A stretch of DNA of 64,000 nt, taken from positions 2,887,501 to 2,951,500 of the forward strand of contig NZ_CP156079.1 in NCBI RefSeq assembly GCF_040892545.1, read 5' to 3'. This document shows, one piece after another, positions 17,817-26,517 of this stretch (position 1 is its first letter; every line of letters begins with the position of its first letter). This DNA is from Paracidovorax avenae. GTDB taxonomy: Bacteria > Pseudomonadota > Gammaproteobacteria > Burkholderiales > Burkholderiaceae_C. The notes under the pieces were generated by a model. That model saw only the letters and a program-made list of their open reading frames with translations, was not told the origin of the DNA and did not search any database. The position numbers and the translations under genes were made by a program.

Positions 17817-19202
17817 ATGTCACCCTTCGCCCTGCCGCGGCTGCGCCTGCGCCCGGTGCTCGTCGCTGCATGCACGGCCGCCGCGCTGCTCGCCGGCGCG
17901 TCCCCCGCGTCCGCGCAGCCTGTCTCTTCGTCCAGCCTCTACTACCGCATGGGCGGCGGATCTCCCGGCGGCGCCGCGCCCAACCGCGGAATGATGGCAA
18001 ACCAGTTCAGCGCCGGCGTGCGGGCCAACTACTCGTGCGGACGGTTCGACATCGGTGCGTCCTGGTCGTCGCTCATGAACGGCATCTCCAACCTGGGCGC
18101 CACCATCTCCGGCGCCATTCAGGCGGGCATTGCCGCACTTCCGCTGTACTTCCTGCAGCGGGCTCAGCCCGGGCTGTACCAACTCTTCCAGAATTTCTCG
18201 CAGAAGGCCGATCTGCTGGTGGCATCCTCGCTCAAGTCCTGCGAGGACATGGAGGCGCTGATCAAGGCCGGCAAGGATCCCTACGAGGACTACGTGGCGT
18301 TGGCCAAGGGCGATGCCTGGAAGATCGCTGCCTCCACCGGCGGTAACGTCGTCGACGCGAAGCTCGCCATCAACAAGAACGAGGTCGGCCAGCGCGCGGG
18401 CCTGCCCTGGGTGTTCGGCACCCGTGCCGGCGGCGCCGGCACCGCGCCCATTCAGCCGGTGCGTGACCTGGCCGTGGCCGGCTACAACCTGACCATCAAC
18501 AAGACGGCCAGCACGATCTCGACAGCCAACTACGGCAGTTCCTCCCTCGCGTCCACCCGCCTGGTCCAGGCGTTCAAAACGCCGGACGACTTGGCGAAGT
18601 GGAGCACCGAGGTCCTGGGCGATCAGAAGATCTACCTGTGCACGCAGGACTCCAGCTGCCCGACCGCGACTTCCACGGTGACGGCCACCGGCCTGGGCCC
18701 GAAGTTCGAGCAGGAGCTCGAATCCGTGCTTCCGACGATGCGGACGCTCGCCGAGGCGAACACGGTCGGACAGGCCGACCTGGTCAAGGTGAGCGCCCCG
18801 GGCATGGCCGTGAGCCCGCAGCTGATGGATGCGATGCGCAAGCTGCCGAAGGATGTGCGATCCGTGGCCGTGAACCGCCTGGCGCAGGAGATCGCCATGC
18901 ATAAGGTGGTGGACAAGGCCCTGGTGGCGCGCAACGCGCTGATTTCCGGGCTGAGCTTGCCGCAGGCGAGCGCAAACGGCCAGGTCAACAGCGAGGTGCA
19001 GACCAAGATCGACCGCCTGACCCAGTACATCAATGACCTCATGTACGAGTTCCGGATCCGCAAGGAGATGACCGGCGAAACAGCCCTGGCGATCATGCAG
19101 AACCAACTGGCGGCAGGCGCTTCGTCCAACGCGGTCACCGGCGGCTCGCGGGCCGATCCCGCGCCGGTCTTCGACGGCCGCGTCGAGGTTCCCAAGCAAT
19201 GA
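17817..19202 (+). CDS. TIGR03755-family transfer protein (PFL_4711-like)
   Basis: 461 residues, starting at the ATG at 17817 ten bases after the preceding stop, with AAGGAC as ribosome-binding site. Signal peptide to about residue 33. The start of the mature protein (SSLYYRMGGGSP) and ANYSCGRFDIGASWSSLMNGI are typical. The family is periplasmic and fills the TraH-like slot of MPF_G systems. It overlaps the next gene by ATGA. Confidence 0.88.
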   Translation: MSPFALPRLRLRPVLVAACTAAALLAGASPASAQPVSSSSLYYRMGGGSPGGAAPNRGMMANQFSAGVRANYSCGRFDIGASWSSLMNGISNLGATISGAIQAGIAALPLYFLQRAQPGLYQLFQNFSQKADLLVASSLKSCEDMEALIKAGKDPYEDYVALAKGDAWKIAASTGGNVVDAKLAINKNEVGQRAGLPWVFGTRAGGAGTAPIQPVRDLAVAGYNLTINKTASTISTANYGSSSLASTRLVQAFKTPDDLAKWSTEVLGDQKIYLCTQDSSCPTATSTVTATGLGPKFEQELESVLPTMRTLAEANTVGQADLVKVSAPGMAVSPQLMDAMRKLPKDVRSVAVNRLAQEIAMHKVVDKALVARNALISGLSLPQASANGQVNSEVQTKIDRLTQYINDLMYEFRIRKEMTGETALAIMQNQLAAGASSNAVTGGSRADPAPVFDGRVEVPKQ

Positions 19203-19651
19203 GCGCGGGCCCGCACATGCCTGCCGCCGGCTCCGATAAGTCCGGTGATGCAGCTGCCGGCGCTCGACCGCCAGCCCGTGGCCGCGTCAGGCGGTGGCTG
19301 GGTTGGATCCTCTACGGCCTGGTGCTCGCCGGCGTTGGTGCGCTGCTGCTGACGGCAGTGCTCACGATGCCACCGGAGTTGTTCATCCGCCTGCAGCGCG
19401 CGCTGCGCGGCGCCGCGCACGTGGGCGTGCTGGTCCAGGTAGCCGTGTGCGTCTGGATAGTGGTCCAGTGGCGGTTCATCGTGCTCATCGGCCGCCGACG
19501 GGGCATCGTTGCGAAGCGGGAGGTCCGCCGTGTGATGGCCCTGCGTTGGCACGCGGCGCTTCTTCTGGCGCTCTACCTGGTCACCGTGCCCATCGGGCCG
19601 GCGCGTCTGCTCCAGGGCGTGACCTTGTTCCTGGCCGTCCCGCAATCCTGA
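19199..19651 (+). CDS. Small integral membrane protein of the transfer operon
   Basis: 150 residues with three predicted transmembrane helices (about 38-60, 76-98 and 118-145) and a basic loop between the last two. It is coupled to the TIGR03755 gene by ATGA and lies just before the TraG-N gene, where other MPF_G operons also carry a short hydrophobic ORF. I cannot assign a named family. A role in entry exclusion or assembly is possible but not shown. Confidence 0.7.
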   Translation: MSAGPHMPAAGSDKSGDAAAGARPPARGRVRRWLGWILYGLVLAGVGALLLTAVLTMPPELFIRLQRALRGAAHVGVLVQVAVCVWIVVQWRFIVLIGRRRGIVAKREVRRVMALRWHAALLLALYLVTVPIGPARLLQGVTLFLAVPQS

Positions 19652-19663
19652 TCGGAATCCACC

Positions 19664-21289
19664 ATGCAGCTCGACAGCTACCTGGAGCTCTTCACCACCA
19701 TGTATGGTTGGGCCTTCGCCAACATCATGGGCGAGATCATCACCGGCACGGGCCTGGCCGCCCTGCCCTTCGCCCTCATCGTGTTCAACGCCTGGCGTGA
19801 GGCCAAGGAGCAAGGCCAAGGCTTCCATGGCGTGCTCGGGCTGCTGGAGTCGGTTCAAACGCGCCTGTACACCGCGCTCTTCGTGATGACCGTCTGCTTC
19901 GCGACCACGCCGATCACCTCGCTGCACAACGTCAACCTGAGCTACACCCCGACGCGCTCGCTTGACAACAGCGAGCCTCAACCGGTGTCGCTCAAGAGCG
20001 GCACGCGCTCGAGCTACGACGTCGCAATGGCCGACGCCGTGTCGGGTGCGTTCAGCAAGGCAGGCAACCTCAGCTACGTGCCGGCCTGGTGGTACGCAGT
20101 CATGGGCATCTCGTCGGGCATCAACAGCGCGTTTCGCGCCGGATTGAGCAGTTCCTCGCGCGACATCCGCGTCATCGAAGACATGGCGCGGATGGCGACG
20201 ATCGAGGACCCGGGCCTGCTGCACGATCTGCAGCGCTTCTACTCGGAATGCTTCATCCCTGCCCGCAGCCAGTACCTGGCCATGGACAAGGCGACGATTT
20301 CCACGGCCGGCAAAGCCATCCTGGCCGAAGGCAGCAGCTACGGGCCCACCGACGTGGACTGGGTGGGGAGCCAGTTCTTCCGGACCGAGAAGGGCTTCTA
20401 CAGCACCATCCGCTCGTACAACCCGGTGCCGGGCTGGCCGATCGATTTCGCCCGGGACACGGACTACATCCAGACGCCGGCACCGGAGGGCACGCCCGAG
20501 GCGGGCTACCAGAATCCAGACTGGGGACGGCCGACCTGCAAGGAGTGGTGGGAGTCGGGCACGATGGGCCTGCGCGAGAAGCTCATCACCAACACCTCGG
20601 CCTGGCGAGGCCTCTCGCAGAAGGTCCAGAACACGCTTTCGTTCAAGTCGGCGGACGAGGCCAAGGACAGCGTGGCCCGGCTCGGCTTCGAGAAGGCCAA
20701 TCCGGTGTTCGTGAGCCCGGAGCGGATCATGGGCGACGAGTACGGTGTGGGCACCAACACGTGGCGAACCGTGACCGGGGCAATCAGCACCTGGGGCGTC
20801 GCCAACAAAGCGCTGGACGCCTCGCTCGCCATGGTCCCGCTTCTGAATGCCCTGCCCATGGTCCAGGCCCTGGTGCTCATGGCCCTCTACATGTTCCTGC
20901 CGATGATCATCTTCCTGAGCGGCTATGACCTCAAGGTGGCCTTCTACGGCACCCTTGCGATCTTCACGGTCAAGTTCTGGTCGGTGCTCTGGTTCGTCGC
21001 GCGCTGGATCGACGCCCACCTCATCGATGCGATGTACCCCGGTTTCAGCGGCTCCGCGATGATGCAGGAGATCACGCAGAGCTTCAGTTCCGGACAACCG
21101 CAGATCTACAAGCGGATGCTGCTGAACACCCTGCTGATGATCATGTTCATTGGATTGCCACTTTTCTGGTCAGCGCTGCTTGGATGGATCGGGTTCCATA
21201 TGGGGGACCAATTCATGCTGAGCAGAGGGAATGACATGGCACTCGGTGCCGGAGCAGGCTCCAAATCGATCGTTTCTAGGCGCCGTTAG
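19664..21289 (+). CDS. traG: TraG N-terminal-domain conjugal transfer protein
   Basis: 541 residues, with membrane helices near the N-terminus and a cluster at about 395-510. The opening QLDSYLELFTTMYGWAFANIMGEIITGTGLAALPFA and the C-terminal hydrophobic block match TraG_N proteins of ICEs, which act in mating-pair stabilisation and pilus assembly. It is the last gene of the first transfer block. Its stop overlaps the end of a convergent gene, marking the border to the cargo region. Confidence 0.88.
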   Translation: MQLDSYLELFTTMYGWAFANIMGEIITGTGLAALPFALIVFNAWREAKEQGQGFHGVLGLLESVQTRLYTALFVMTVCFATTPITSLHNVNLSYTPTRSLDNSEPQPVSLKSGTRSSYDVAMADAVSGAFSKAGNLSYVPAWWYAVMGISSGINSAFRAGLSSSSRDIRVIEDMARMATIEDPGLLHDLQRFYSECFIPARSQYLAMDKATISTAGKAILAEGSSYGPTDVDWVGSQFFRTEKGFYSTIRSYNPVPGWPIDFARDTDYIQTPAPEGTPEAGYQNPDWGRPTCKEWWESGTMGLREKLITNTSAWRGLSQKVQNTLSFKSADEAKDSVARLGFEKANPVFVSPERIMGDEYGVGTNTWRTVTGAISTWGVANKALDASLAMVPLLNALPMVQALVLMALYMFLPMIIFLSGYDLKVAFYGTLAIFTVKFWSVLWFVARWIDAHLIDAMYPGFSGSAMMQEITQSFSSGQPQIYKRMLLNTLLMIMFIGLPLFWSALLGWIGFHMGDQFMLSRGNDMALGAGAGSKSIVSRRR

Positions 21290-21528
21290 CGGCCATACAT
21301 CTGCTGGTACGTGTTTAGGCTTTCAGCGCTGATTTTTCCTGCCGCATATGCCCACTCCGCGTCTTGCACCGAGGCGATAGTGACCTCCTCTTCGGGTTCA
21401 GCCTCTTGGCGAAAAAATGCATGTGCAGCATTGCCGACAGCAGGCAGGAGCAACCCCGCCAACACCGCAAGAACACGGAAAGCGAATTTGATGGTCTCTA
21501 CGACGAGGCGAAAAAGAAATTCGAGCAT
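21286..21528 (-). CDS. Small membrane-anchored hypothetical protein (80 aa)
   Basis: A leftward 80-residue frame whose stop overlaps that of traG by four bases. An N-terminal amphipathic/hydrophobic segment (LFRLVVETIKFAFRVLAVLAGLLL) is followed by an acidic hydrophilic tail. GAGGAT lies just upstream of the ATG. Small proteins of this shape occur at the end of transfer operons, but no named family is recognised. Confidence 0.6.
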   Translation of the reverse strand: MLEFLFRLVVETIKFAFRVLAVLAGLLLPAVGNAAHAFFRQEAEPEEEVTIASVQDAEWAYAAGKISAESLNTYQQMYGR

Positions 21529-21605
21529 GTTGATCCTCCCACAGATCCTCCGATCACATGCGCGATCGGGCGGCTGCCGATAAAACAGCCCAGACCGAAA
21601 CGCAC

Positions 21606-21645
21606 CACGCGGTTGGAACCGCGTGTGCCAGGTAGATCACATCAC
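21606..21645. promoter_or_regulatory. Inverted repeats in the 21.5-21.8 kb intergenic region
   Basis: CACGCGGTT (21606-21614) and its exact complement (21617-21625) form a near-continuous palindrome. About three bases on, CCAGGT and ACCTGG flank ten bases. The stretch 21529-21800 otherwise shows only short frames that I do not support. These are plausible operators for the leftward 80-aa gene or part of the cargo border. Confidence 0.4.
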
Positions 21646-21761
21646 CTGGTCGTCCAAGCCGGACATCGCGTGTGCGAGATGCCGGTTGACAGATCGTAGC
21701 GAGTGCCCCGGCGGATGTAAAGCTCGGCTCGGTCCAGAGACCGCTCACGCAACATACATTC

Positions 21762-21780
21762 CGGCAAATTGCCGTACAAT
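21762..21780 (+). promoter_or_regulatory. Palindromic operator overlapping the -10 of the TacAT-like operon
   Basis: CGGCAA-A-TTGCCG (21762-21774) is a perfect 13-bp palindrome abutting TACAAT (21775-21780), a good -10 hexamer 20 bases before the antitoxin ATG region. DUF1778 antitoxins of the ribbon-helix-helix type usually repress their own promoter by binding such palindromes together with the toxin. Confidence 0.6.
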
Positions 21781-21800
21781 TTTCGCAGGAGGTTCATACC

Positions 21801-22079
21801 ATGGCCATCGCTGCATCCGCCCGGCTGGAAGCCCGGGTCACCCCTGCCCTGCAAGAACTCATCAAGCGCGCTGCAGAACTCCAGGGCCGGTCCCTGACCG
21901 ACTTCATGGTCACGTCGCTCCAGACCGCCGCACAGCGCGCGATCGAGGAGTCGGAAGTCATCCGCCTGTCCCTCGAGGATCAGCAGCGCTTCGCCGACGC
22001 GCTGCTCGACCCGCCGAAGCCTGCTCCGGCGCTCAAGCGCGCCATGGCGCGCCACGGCAAGCTGCTGCGCCCGGAATGA
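21801..22079 (+). CDS. tacA: DUF1778 TacA-type antitoxin
   Basis: 92 residues. The N-terminal RLEARVTPALQELIKRAAELQGRSLTDFMVTSLQTAA is a ribbon-helix-helix DNA-binding domain of the DUF1778 family. The C-terminal part (SLEDQQRFADALLDPPKPAPALKRAM) is the toxin-neutralising segment with the usual W/F-A-LL-P-P-P pattern. AGGAGG precedes the ATG. It overlaps the GNAT toxin gene by ATGA. The pair probably stabilises the element after integration. Confidence 0.9.
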   Translation: MAIAASARLEARVTPALQELIKRAAELQGRSLTDFMVTSLQTAAQRAIEESEVIRLSLEDQQRFADALLDPPKPAPALKRAMARHGKLLRPE

Positions 22080-22570
22080 GCCGGGCCCCGTTTCATGTCG
22101 CGTTGCTCGATGGTTCAGCGCACGACCGGAGCCAGTTTTCCAGCGGCGTCCCGGCTCTCGATCGCTATTTGCGCGAGCAGGTGTCCCAGGACATTCGCCG
22201 GCGTGTCGCCGCATGCTTCGTCGCGGTGGACGATGCACGGCGCATCGTCGGCTACTACACGCTCGCGACCGCGGGCGTACCGCTGGACAGGCTGTCCGAC
22301 GAGGTGAGGCGGCGGTTGCCGCGCTATGCCTCGGTACCCGCGGTTCGCATGGGCCGGCTCGCGGTCGACGTCGAGTTCAAGGGTAAAGGCCTGGGCGGCG
22401 CGTTGTTGATCGACGCTCTGCGCCGCGCCGCCGGTGCCGAGATCCCAGCGGCAGTCCTGGTGGTGGATGCCAAGGACGACCAGGCCGCAGCGTTCTACGC
22501 GCACCATGGCTTCATCGCGCTGGTCGACGCGCCTCGCACCCTGTTCCTGCCGCTCGCGACGGTTCGCTAG
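22076..22570 (+). CDS. tacT: GNAT-family acetyltransferase toxin (TacT-like)
   Basis: 164 residues with the GNAT fold. The acetyl-CoA-binding motif is at about residues 99-111 (VEFKGKGLGGALL), and the catalytic Tyr lies in FYAHHGF near the C-terminus. The opening FSSGVPALDRYLREQVSQD is characteristic of TacT toxins, which acetylate aminoacyl-tRNA and stop translation. The ATG overlaps the antitoxin stop, giving the tight stoichiometric coupling typical of type II systems. Confidence 0.9.
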   Translation: MSRAPFHVALLDGSAHDRSQFSSGVPALDRYLREQVSQDIRRRVAACFVAVDDARRIVGYYTLATAGVPLDRLSDEVRRRLPRYASVPAVRMGRLAVDVEFKGKGLGGALLIDALRRAAGAEIPAAVLVVDAKDDQAAAFYAHHGFIALVDAPRTLFLPLATVR

Positions 22571-22597
22571 GCCGCCGTCCAACGCTTATTGCTCCGC

Positions 22598-23404
22598 ATG
22601 AACGCCATCCTCGAGCCGACCCTCTTCGCCGCGGCCGGCGCCGCGCCGACTCGGGTTACCTATGCGGAATTGCAGCAGGCCTATGACCACTTCAACGCGC
22701 GGCTATTCGGTGGCCAGCTGCCCGGTTGCCTGATCACCCTGCAGCGGGAGAAACGTACCTGCGGGTACTTCTCGGCTGCACGGTTCGCTTCGCTCGACGG
22801 CGGAACGACCGATGAGATCGCGATGAACCCGACCTACTTTGCCGCCGTGCCGCTCATCGAGACCATGCAGACGATGGTCCATGAGATGTGCCATCTGTGG
22901 CAGCACCACTTTGGCACGCCGGGCCGAGGGCGGTACCACAACGAGGAGTGGGCTTCCAAGATGGAGGCCGTTGGCCTCATGCCCTCCTCGACCGGTCAGC
23001 CTGGCGGGAAGCGCACGGGCGACATGATGGCCGACTATGCCCTGTCCGGCGGGCGCTTCTTGGAGGTCTGCGGCGAGTTGCTGACCTCCAGTTTTCAGCT
23101 GAGCTGGTACGACCGCTTTCCTGCAGAGGATCACGTCCGCTTGGGCCAGCAAGCGGCCGCGGCCGCACATCTTTCCGGCCTGGTCGGCTCCAGGCCTCCG
23201 ATGGAAACGGTACCTGCACTCGCGGGCGTCGTGCGTCCCGTGCGCAGCGCTGAAGGACCGGCAGCGGATCGGGATGGTGCGCCGTCCGCCAACAAGTCCA
23301 ACAGGCTGAAGTACTCTTGCAGCCAGTGCCGTGTGAGCGTGTGGGGGAAGCCTGGCTTGAAGATCATCTGCGGCGAATGCCAGTTGGCGTTTGTTGCTCA
23401 GTAG
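22598..23404 (+). CDS. SprT-like zinc metalloprotease-domain protein
   Basis: 268 residues, ATG at 22598. The SprT fold is shown by YDHFNARLFGGQLPGCLITL, then the active-site HEMCHLWQHHFG (HEXXH at about residues 98-102), and a C-terminal zinc ribbon CSQC...CGEC (about 240-260). SprT/Spartan proteins cut DNA-protein crosslinks, and copies are frequent on conjugative elements. This one sits 27 bases after the TacT gene and may be transcribed with it. A role in removing proteins from incoming DNA is an inference. Confidence 0.85.
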   Translation: MNAILEPTLFAAAGAAPTRVTYAELQQAYDHFNARLFGGQLPGCLITLQREKRTCGYFSAARFASLDGGTTDEIAMNPTYFAAVPLIETMQTMVHEMCHLWQHHFGTPGRGRYHNEEWASKMEAVGLMPSSTGQPGGKRTGDMMADYALSGGRFLEVCGELLTSSFQLSWYDRFPAEDHVRLGQQAAAAAHLSGLVGSRPPMETVPALAGVVRPVRSAEGPAADRDGAPSANKSNRLKYSCSQCRVSVWGKPGLKIICGECQLAFVAQ

Positions 23405-23629
23405 CTTGAGCGCCGCTGGTCGGCAGTTCTCATCTTGCAGTCCTTCCGTAACTGAGCCCGAGCATAATGACAGTTGTGCAGCGGATGCTGCCCTCCGGGC
23501 TACGCTCGTAATAAGCCGCTACCGGTCAGGATGAGACGCTCAATGCAAGGCTCTGGATCGTCGCCCGTGCTGTATTACGGTCGCGGTAGATCCGATAAAC
23601 GCAGAAAGTGCGTGGAACAACAGACGATT

Positions 23630-23657
23630 TTGCAACTGCCGAACTGTTTTCGATAAT
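23630..23657 (+). promoter_or_regulatory. Sigma70-type promoter for the HNH-like gene
   Basis: TTGCAA (23630-23635) and GATAAT (23652-23657) are separated by 16 bases. The start codon lies 15 bases after the -10 and is preceded by GAGG. The surrounding DNA is AT-rich compared with the transfer genes. Confidence 0.5.
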
Positions 23658-23672
23658 AAATTGAGGTATTTC

Positions 23673-24797
23673 ATGAATAGATGCATCTATACAAAGAAAA
23701 ATTTCCAAACAGCCGACGGTGAGCATATCCTGCAAAATTTTCTTGGCGCTCGCTGGATCTCATCAGGAATTTCTTCGGACGAGGCGCAGCACGGGTTTGG
23801 CGCCACCATTGACGTTGCACTAGCAGACGGCCTTAAAGAGATACGTAACCTTCTTGGAACTCGCGGCGGGAGGGGAGAACCCGGGCCGTCCTTAAAGAAC
23901 ATTTTGGGCAGCGAGGGGACGAAATTCACAGTTGATCCGGGCGGTAAACCCAACATTGCTGCGCCCGTCATTAAGACAGCACAGATTTCGGACGGCCTGC
24001 ATCAAGTTCAGGTTGTGCTCGGCGACATGAAGCAACTTGGTTGGGCTGTCGCCAAGTTGAGGGAGATTTATCCGGATACCCGCTTTGACATTGAGGATCT
24101 GCGGCAGCAAGCTGTCACCCAAGTCGACTACATGGGCGAGCGGCTCAAGCTCAATAGTGCCCTCGGCGGAGACAAATTCTTCAGGGGCGCATTAAAAGCT
24201 GCTTTTAACTTATTGGGTGCATCAGATACCAATGCCGCACTGCTCGATGTCTTTGATGAGATTCGAGCGTTTATCTTGAACGGCACCGGTGATTGCAAGA
24301 GGTTTGTTCGTTGGCTCAATACCGTCGATGCGATCACATTGCCCAGGATTGGAGATTTTGACCAGTTTGTAGCCGTGTTTTCGAAAGACGGATTCGTAGA
24401 TGGATATATCCAATTCTACGGAGAGATTGGATTTCTATTGCGTCTGGCTGAGAATTACGAAGGTCCTGAATTTTGCTACGGATATTTGGTCGATCCTTTT
24501 CGTGATGCAACGCCTGCCGAAATACGTCATCCGGGCTTCGATAGAGACAACATCCCCTCCTTCGATTCGGGCAGTCCGCTTCCAGACGAAGCAGTAATGA
24601 CCGCCATGTGCGCGAGATTTTCACGGATCCTTGAAAGGTACTACAGTCGCACGGACGCAAAGAACCTAGCTAGCATCGTTGATGATGTACTCCTACCGCA
24701 CGACGGGAAAACAATCACAACAGAAATGCTCAATGAGCTATCGCAAAAGGCTGGTGAATACATCGCTCATCGAATTTTCATGAGTCGTCCCAAATGA
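23673..24797 (+). CDS. Hypothetical protein with HNH-like N-terminus (374 aa)
   Basis: ATG at 23673 with GAGG six bases before. The N-terminal CIYTKK followed by GEHILQNFLGARW (EHI at residues 17-19) recalls the first strand and histidine of HNH endonucleases, where C-I-x-C and E-H-I-I-P-x-x-L-G are usual. However, only one Cys is present and no second zinc pair is seen. The rest (residues 40-374) is mostly helical and unrecognised. GC content and codon use are lower than in the backbone, and it has its own promoter, so it is probably recent cargo. A defence nuclease is possible but unproven. Confidence 0.7.
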   Translation: MNRCIYTKKNFQTADGEHILQNFLGARWISSGISSDEAQHGFGATIDVALADGLKEIRNLLGTRGGRGEPGPSLKNILGSEGTKFTVDPGGKPNIAAPVIKTAQISDGLHQVQVVLGDMKQLGWAVAKLREIYPDTRFDIEDLRQQAVTQVDYMGERLKLNSALGGDKFFRGALKAAFNLLGASDTNAALLDVFDEIRAFILNGTGDCKRFVRWLNTVDAITLPRIGDFDQFVAVFSKDGFVDGYIQFYGEIGFLLRLAENYEGPEFCYGYLVDPFRDATPAEIRHPGFDRDNIPSFDSGSPLPDEAVMTAMCARFSRILERYYSRTDAKNLASIVDDVLLPHDGKTITTEMLNELSQKAGEYIAHRIFMSRPK

Positions 24798-24802
24798 AGA
24801 AA

Positions 24803-24816
24803 CCTAAAATTTTAGG
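24803..24816. repeat. 14-bp perfect palindrome CCTAAAATTTTAGG
   Basis: The palindrome follows the stop of the HNH-like gene by five bases, in the convergent gap before the ADP-ribosyltransferase-like gene. It lacks a U-run and may be a weak bidirectional terminator or a protein-binding site. Nothing else is supported in 24817-24976. Confidence 0.4.
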
Positions 24817-24976
24817 CGGCTCGGTTGTAATCAGTGGAGTCGTGAATATCCGCGGTTGAACGCACGATTGTCTCCAACGGGTCGCGAAAACCGCAGGCAG
24901 GTGGTGGACCGAGGGACCTCTCCCGGCCCGAACTGGCCAAAAGCGGTTGCCTAGTTTTCTATCAAGGCGCGACTGG

Positions 24977-25708
24977 CTATTTCGCGGATCGCCGAGGTTT
25001 TGCCGCAGTCCGTTGCCTGTTTGCCTGGTCCAAAAGCGTCTTGGCCTCTGCGAAGTCCTTGTCACTGAGAAGTTCGTTGCCTGGCACCAAGAACCAACCC
25101 TTGATGCAGGAGAGATCGCGCACGGCAATCTGGATGTGGGTGTCCGCGCAAATGGAGCTTCCATCAGAAACGAGCCCGCCTTGCTCGAATGCACCCCGAG
25201 CCGCTTGGTATGGGGCGGAAGCGATGATGGCCCCTGCGTCCAGTTCCACGAGGGATTTGTCATGGGACATTTTGCGAAATGCGTGAACCAAATCGCAGGC
25301 CGCTTTGTCGAACGCACGGTGCAGGAGATCTTGGTCGCCGTCAAATGCGGCCTTATTGACTGGCGGCGGCCTGCCATTTACCGCGCTCCCGCTGACAACA
25401 GCCCGGGCGGCATGCGTGAAGTCGGCGATGCCGGCCTGGGTTGTTAAATCGAGCCAGCGGTCAACATCCAAAACAGCGCCCACGACGGCAGGTGTTGCAA
25501 TCGGCTTGCGGGTGAGTAGCAGATCGGGATGATCGTGGGAGAACTGAGCCAATTTAAACGCTCGGTTCCAATCGCCCTCGAAGAAATACAGTCCGTCGCC
25601 CAGCCAATCGTAGAGGTTACTGGATATCCTTGGCTTCATTTCGCCACGAACAAACCCGTCACGAGTCGTGATGTCGCAGCCGTGGTAGGCCAGGACGATC
25701 CGACCCAT
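24977..25708 (-). CDS. ADP-ribosyltransferase-fold protein, candidate toxin
   Basis: 243 residues. Y-H-G at 8-10, then S-S-N-L-Y-D-W-L-G-D-G-L-Y-F-F-E (29-44) followed by an R-A-helix, and late THIQIAVRD...IKGWF resemble the H-Y-[EQ] core of PARP/DUF3990-like ADP-ribosyltransferases. The His binds NAD ribose, and the G-x-G-[LI]-Y-F strand carries the second motif. The start overlaps the stop of the small upstream ORF as TGATG, so the two are translationally coupled, as in toxin-antitoxin operons. Target and activity are unknown. Assignment is by motif reading only and needs a profile search. Confidence 0.65.
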   Translation of the reverse strand: MGRIVLAYHGCDITTRDGFVRGEMKPRISSNLYDWLGDGLYFFEGDWNRAFKLAQFSHDHPDLLLTRKPIATPAVVGAVLDVDRWLDLTTQAGIADFTHAARAVVSGSAVNGRPPPVNKAAFDGDQDLLHRAFDKAACDLVHAFRKMSHDKSLVELDAGAIIASAPYQAARGAFEQGGLVSDGSSICADTHIQIAVRDLSCIKGWFLVPGNELLSDKDFAEAKTLLDQANRQRTAAKPRRSAK

Positions 25709-25932
25709 CAGCGATACTTCCTCGCAAGCTTCCCTTTCCCGTCGACGATGCCGGCAGCCTCCATGAGCGCAGCTGCTTCAGCACCAGAAAGATCGGGAAA
25801 CCTCAGATCGGAGCCGCCCGCTTTCCGAGCGCGCTTCAAAGCCGCGCCAATCGTGGGCTGGAGCTTGGCACGCACCACAGACTTGTGCTTACGCACACGA
25901 CCTTCGGGGGGGGATTTGAGTAGGCGGCCCAT
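25708..25932 (-). CDS. Small basic protein coupled to the ART-like gene, candidate antitoxin
   Basis: 74 residues from ATG 25932 (MGRLLKSPPEGRVRKHKSVV). It is strongly basic in the first half, with a helical Ala-rich C-terminal part (LSGAEAAALMEAAGIVDGKGKLARKYR). The stop overlaps the ATG of the ART-like gene. The frame continues upstream to a GTG at 26067 that overlaps the stop of the preceding gene, so a 119-residue form is possible, although those extra residues have poor composition. A DNA-binding antitoxin role is inferred from position only. Confidence 0.6.
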   Translation of the reverse strand: MGRLLKSPPEGRVRKHKSVVRAKLQPTIGAALKRARKAGGSDLRFPDLSGAEAAALMEAAGIVDGKGKLARKYR

Positions 25933-26063
25933 GACGAAAGTGTGCCACAACGGAAATAGATTTGCTCCGATGCCGCATCTCGATCCCTGGGCCCCGTATG
26001 TGTGGACCGGCGTCGCTTCGAGCGGCAATCGCAGCCACTCGCATCGCCAGCCAGGCCCTCCGC

Positions 26064-26450
26064 TCACGGGACGCGGCTTGCTACGAGGTTTTGTAGTTGA
26101 GCCAACGCTTCCTGGTTGGGCGGCGAGACAGCACCCAAGCCCGCTCCACTGCAGACCGATTGGGCCACGAGGTGGGCGAGAAAAAGCCTCGCTCGCTCGT
26201 CAGGTTGCCCGGACTCCGCAGCAAACTGACCACGTCGACCAGACAGGACCTGGAGCGCTGTAGTGAGAGACCAGTTTGTTCCATGCATGGCCTTCATAGC
26301 TGCCAGTGCCGATGGGAGATCTCCGTCATCTGCGACCCACGCCAGCACGACATGGGCAGCACTGCGGATGAGAGGCAGATCTGAACTTGCTCCGGCTCGG
26401 GTCTTGGCAATCTTGGCGCGCAGCGCAGGACTTTGGTGAACCATGTTCAT
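26064..26450 (-). CDS. Hypothetical protein (128 aa)
   Basis: Leftward frame taken from ATG 26450 (or ATG 26444). The product is helical and Ala/Leu-rich (LIRSAAHVVLAWVADDGDLPSALAAMKAMHG), with no signal peptide. It lies between the zinc-motif protein gene and the candidate ART operon. A GTG overlapping its stop could link it to that operon. No family is recognised. Confidence 0.55.
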   Translation of the reverse strand: MNMVHQSPALRAKIAKTRAGASSDLPLIRSAAHVVLAWVADDGDLPSALAAMKAMHGTNWSLTTALQVLSGRRGQFAAESGQPDERARLFLAHLVAQSVCSGAGLGAVSPPNQEALAQLQNLVASRVP

Positions 26451-26517
26451 TAAATGGAATGTGCAGTGGTTGCTACAGATCTCGATAGGGGATCGTTGTG
26501 GCAGCAGTGGCGCGCTG

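Noticed and set aside
18632..21097. Leftward 821-codon frame opposite the TIGR03755 and traG genes
   Set aside because: Crosses three well-supported rightward genes and has shadow composition without domains.
21554..21748. Leftward 64-codon frame upstream of the TacAT pair
   Set aside because: No ribosome-binding site, crosses inverted repeats and no recognisable product; probably chance.
24778..25377. Leftward 199-codon frame overlapping the ART-like gene
   Set aside because: Shadow of the ART-like gene in another frame; poor composition.
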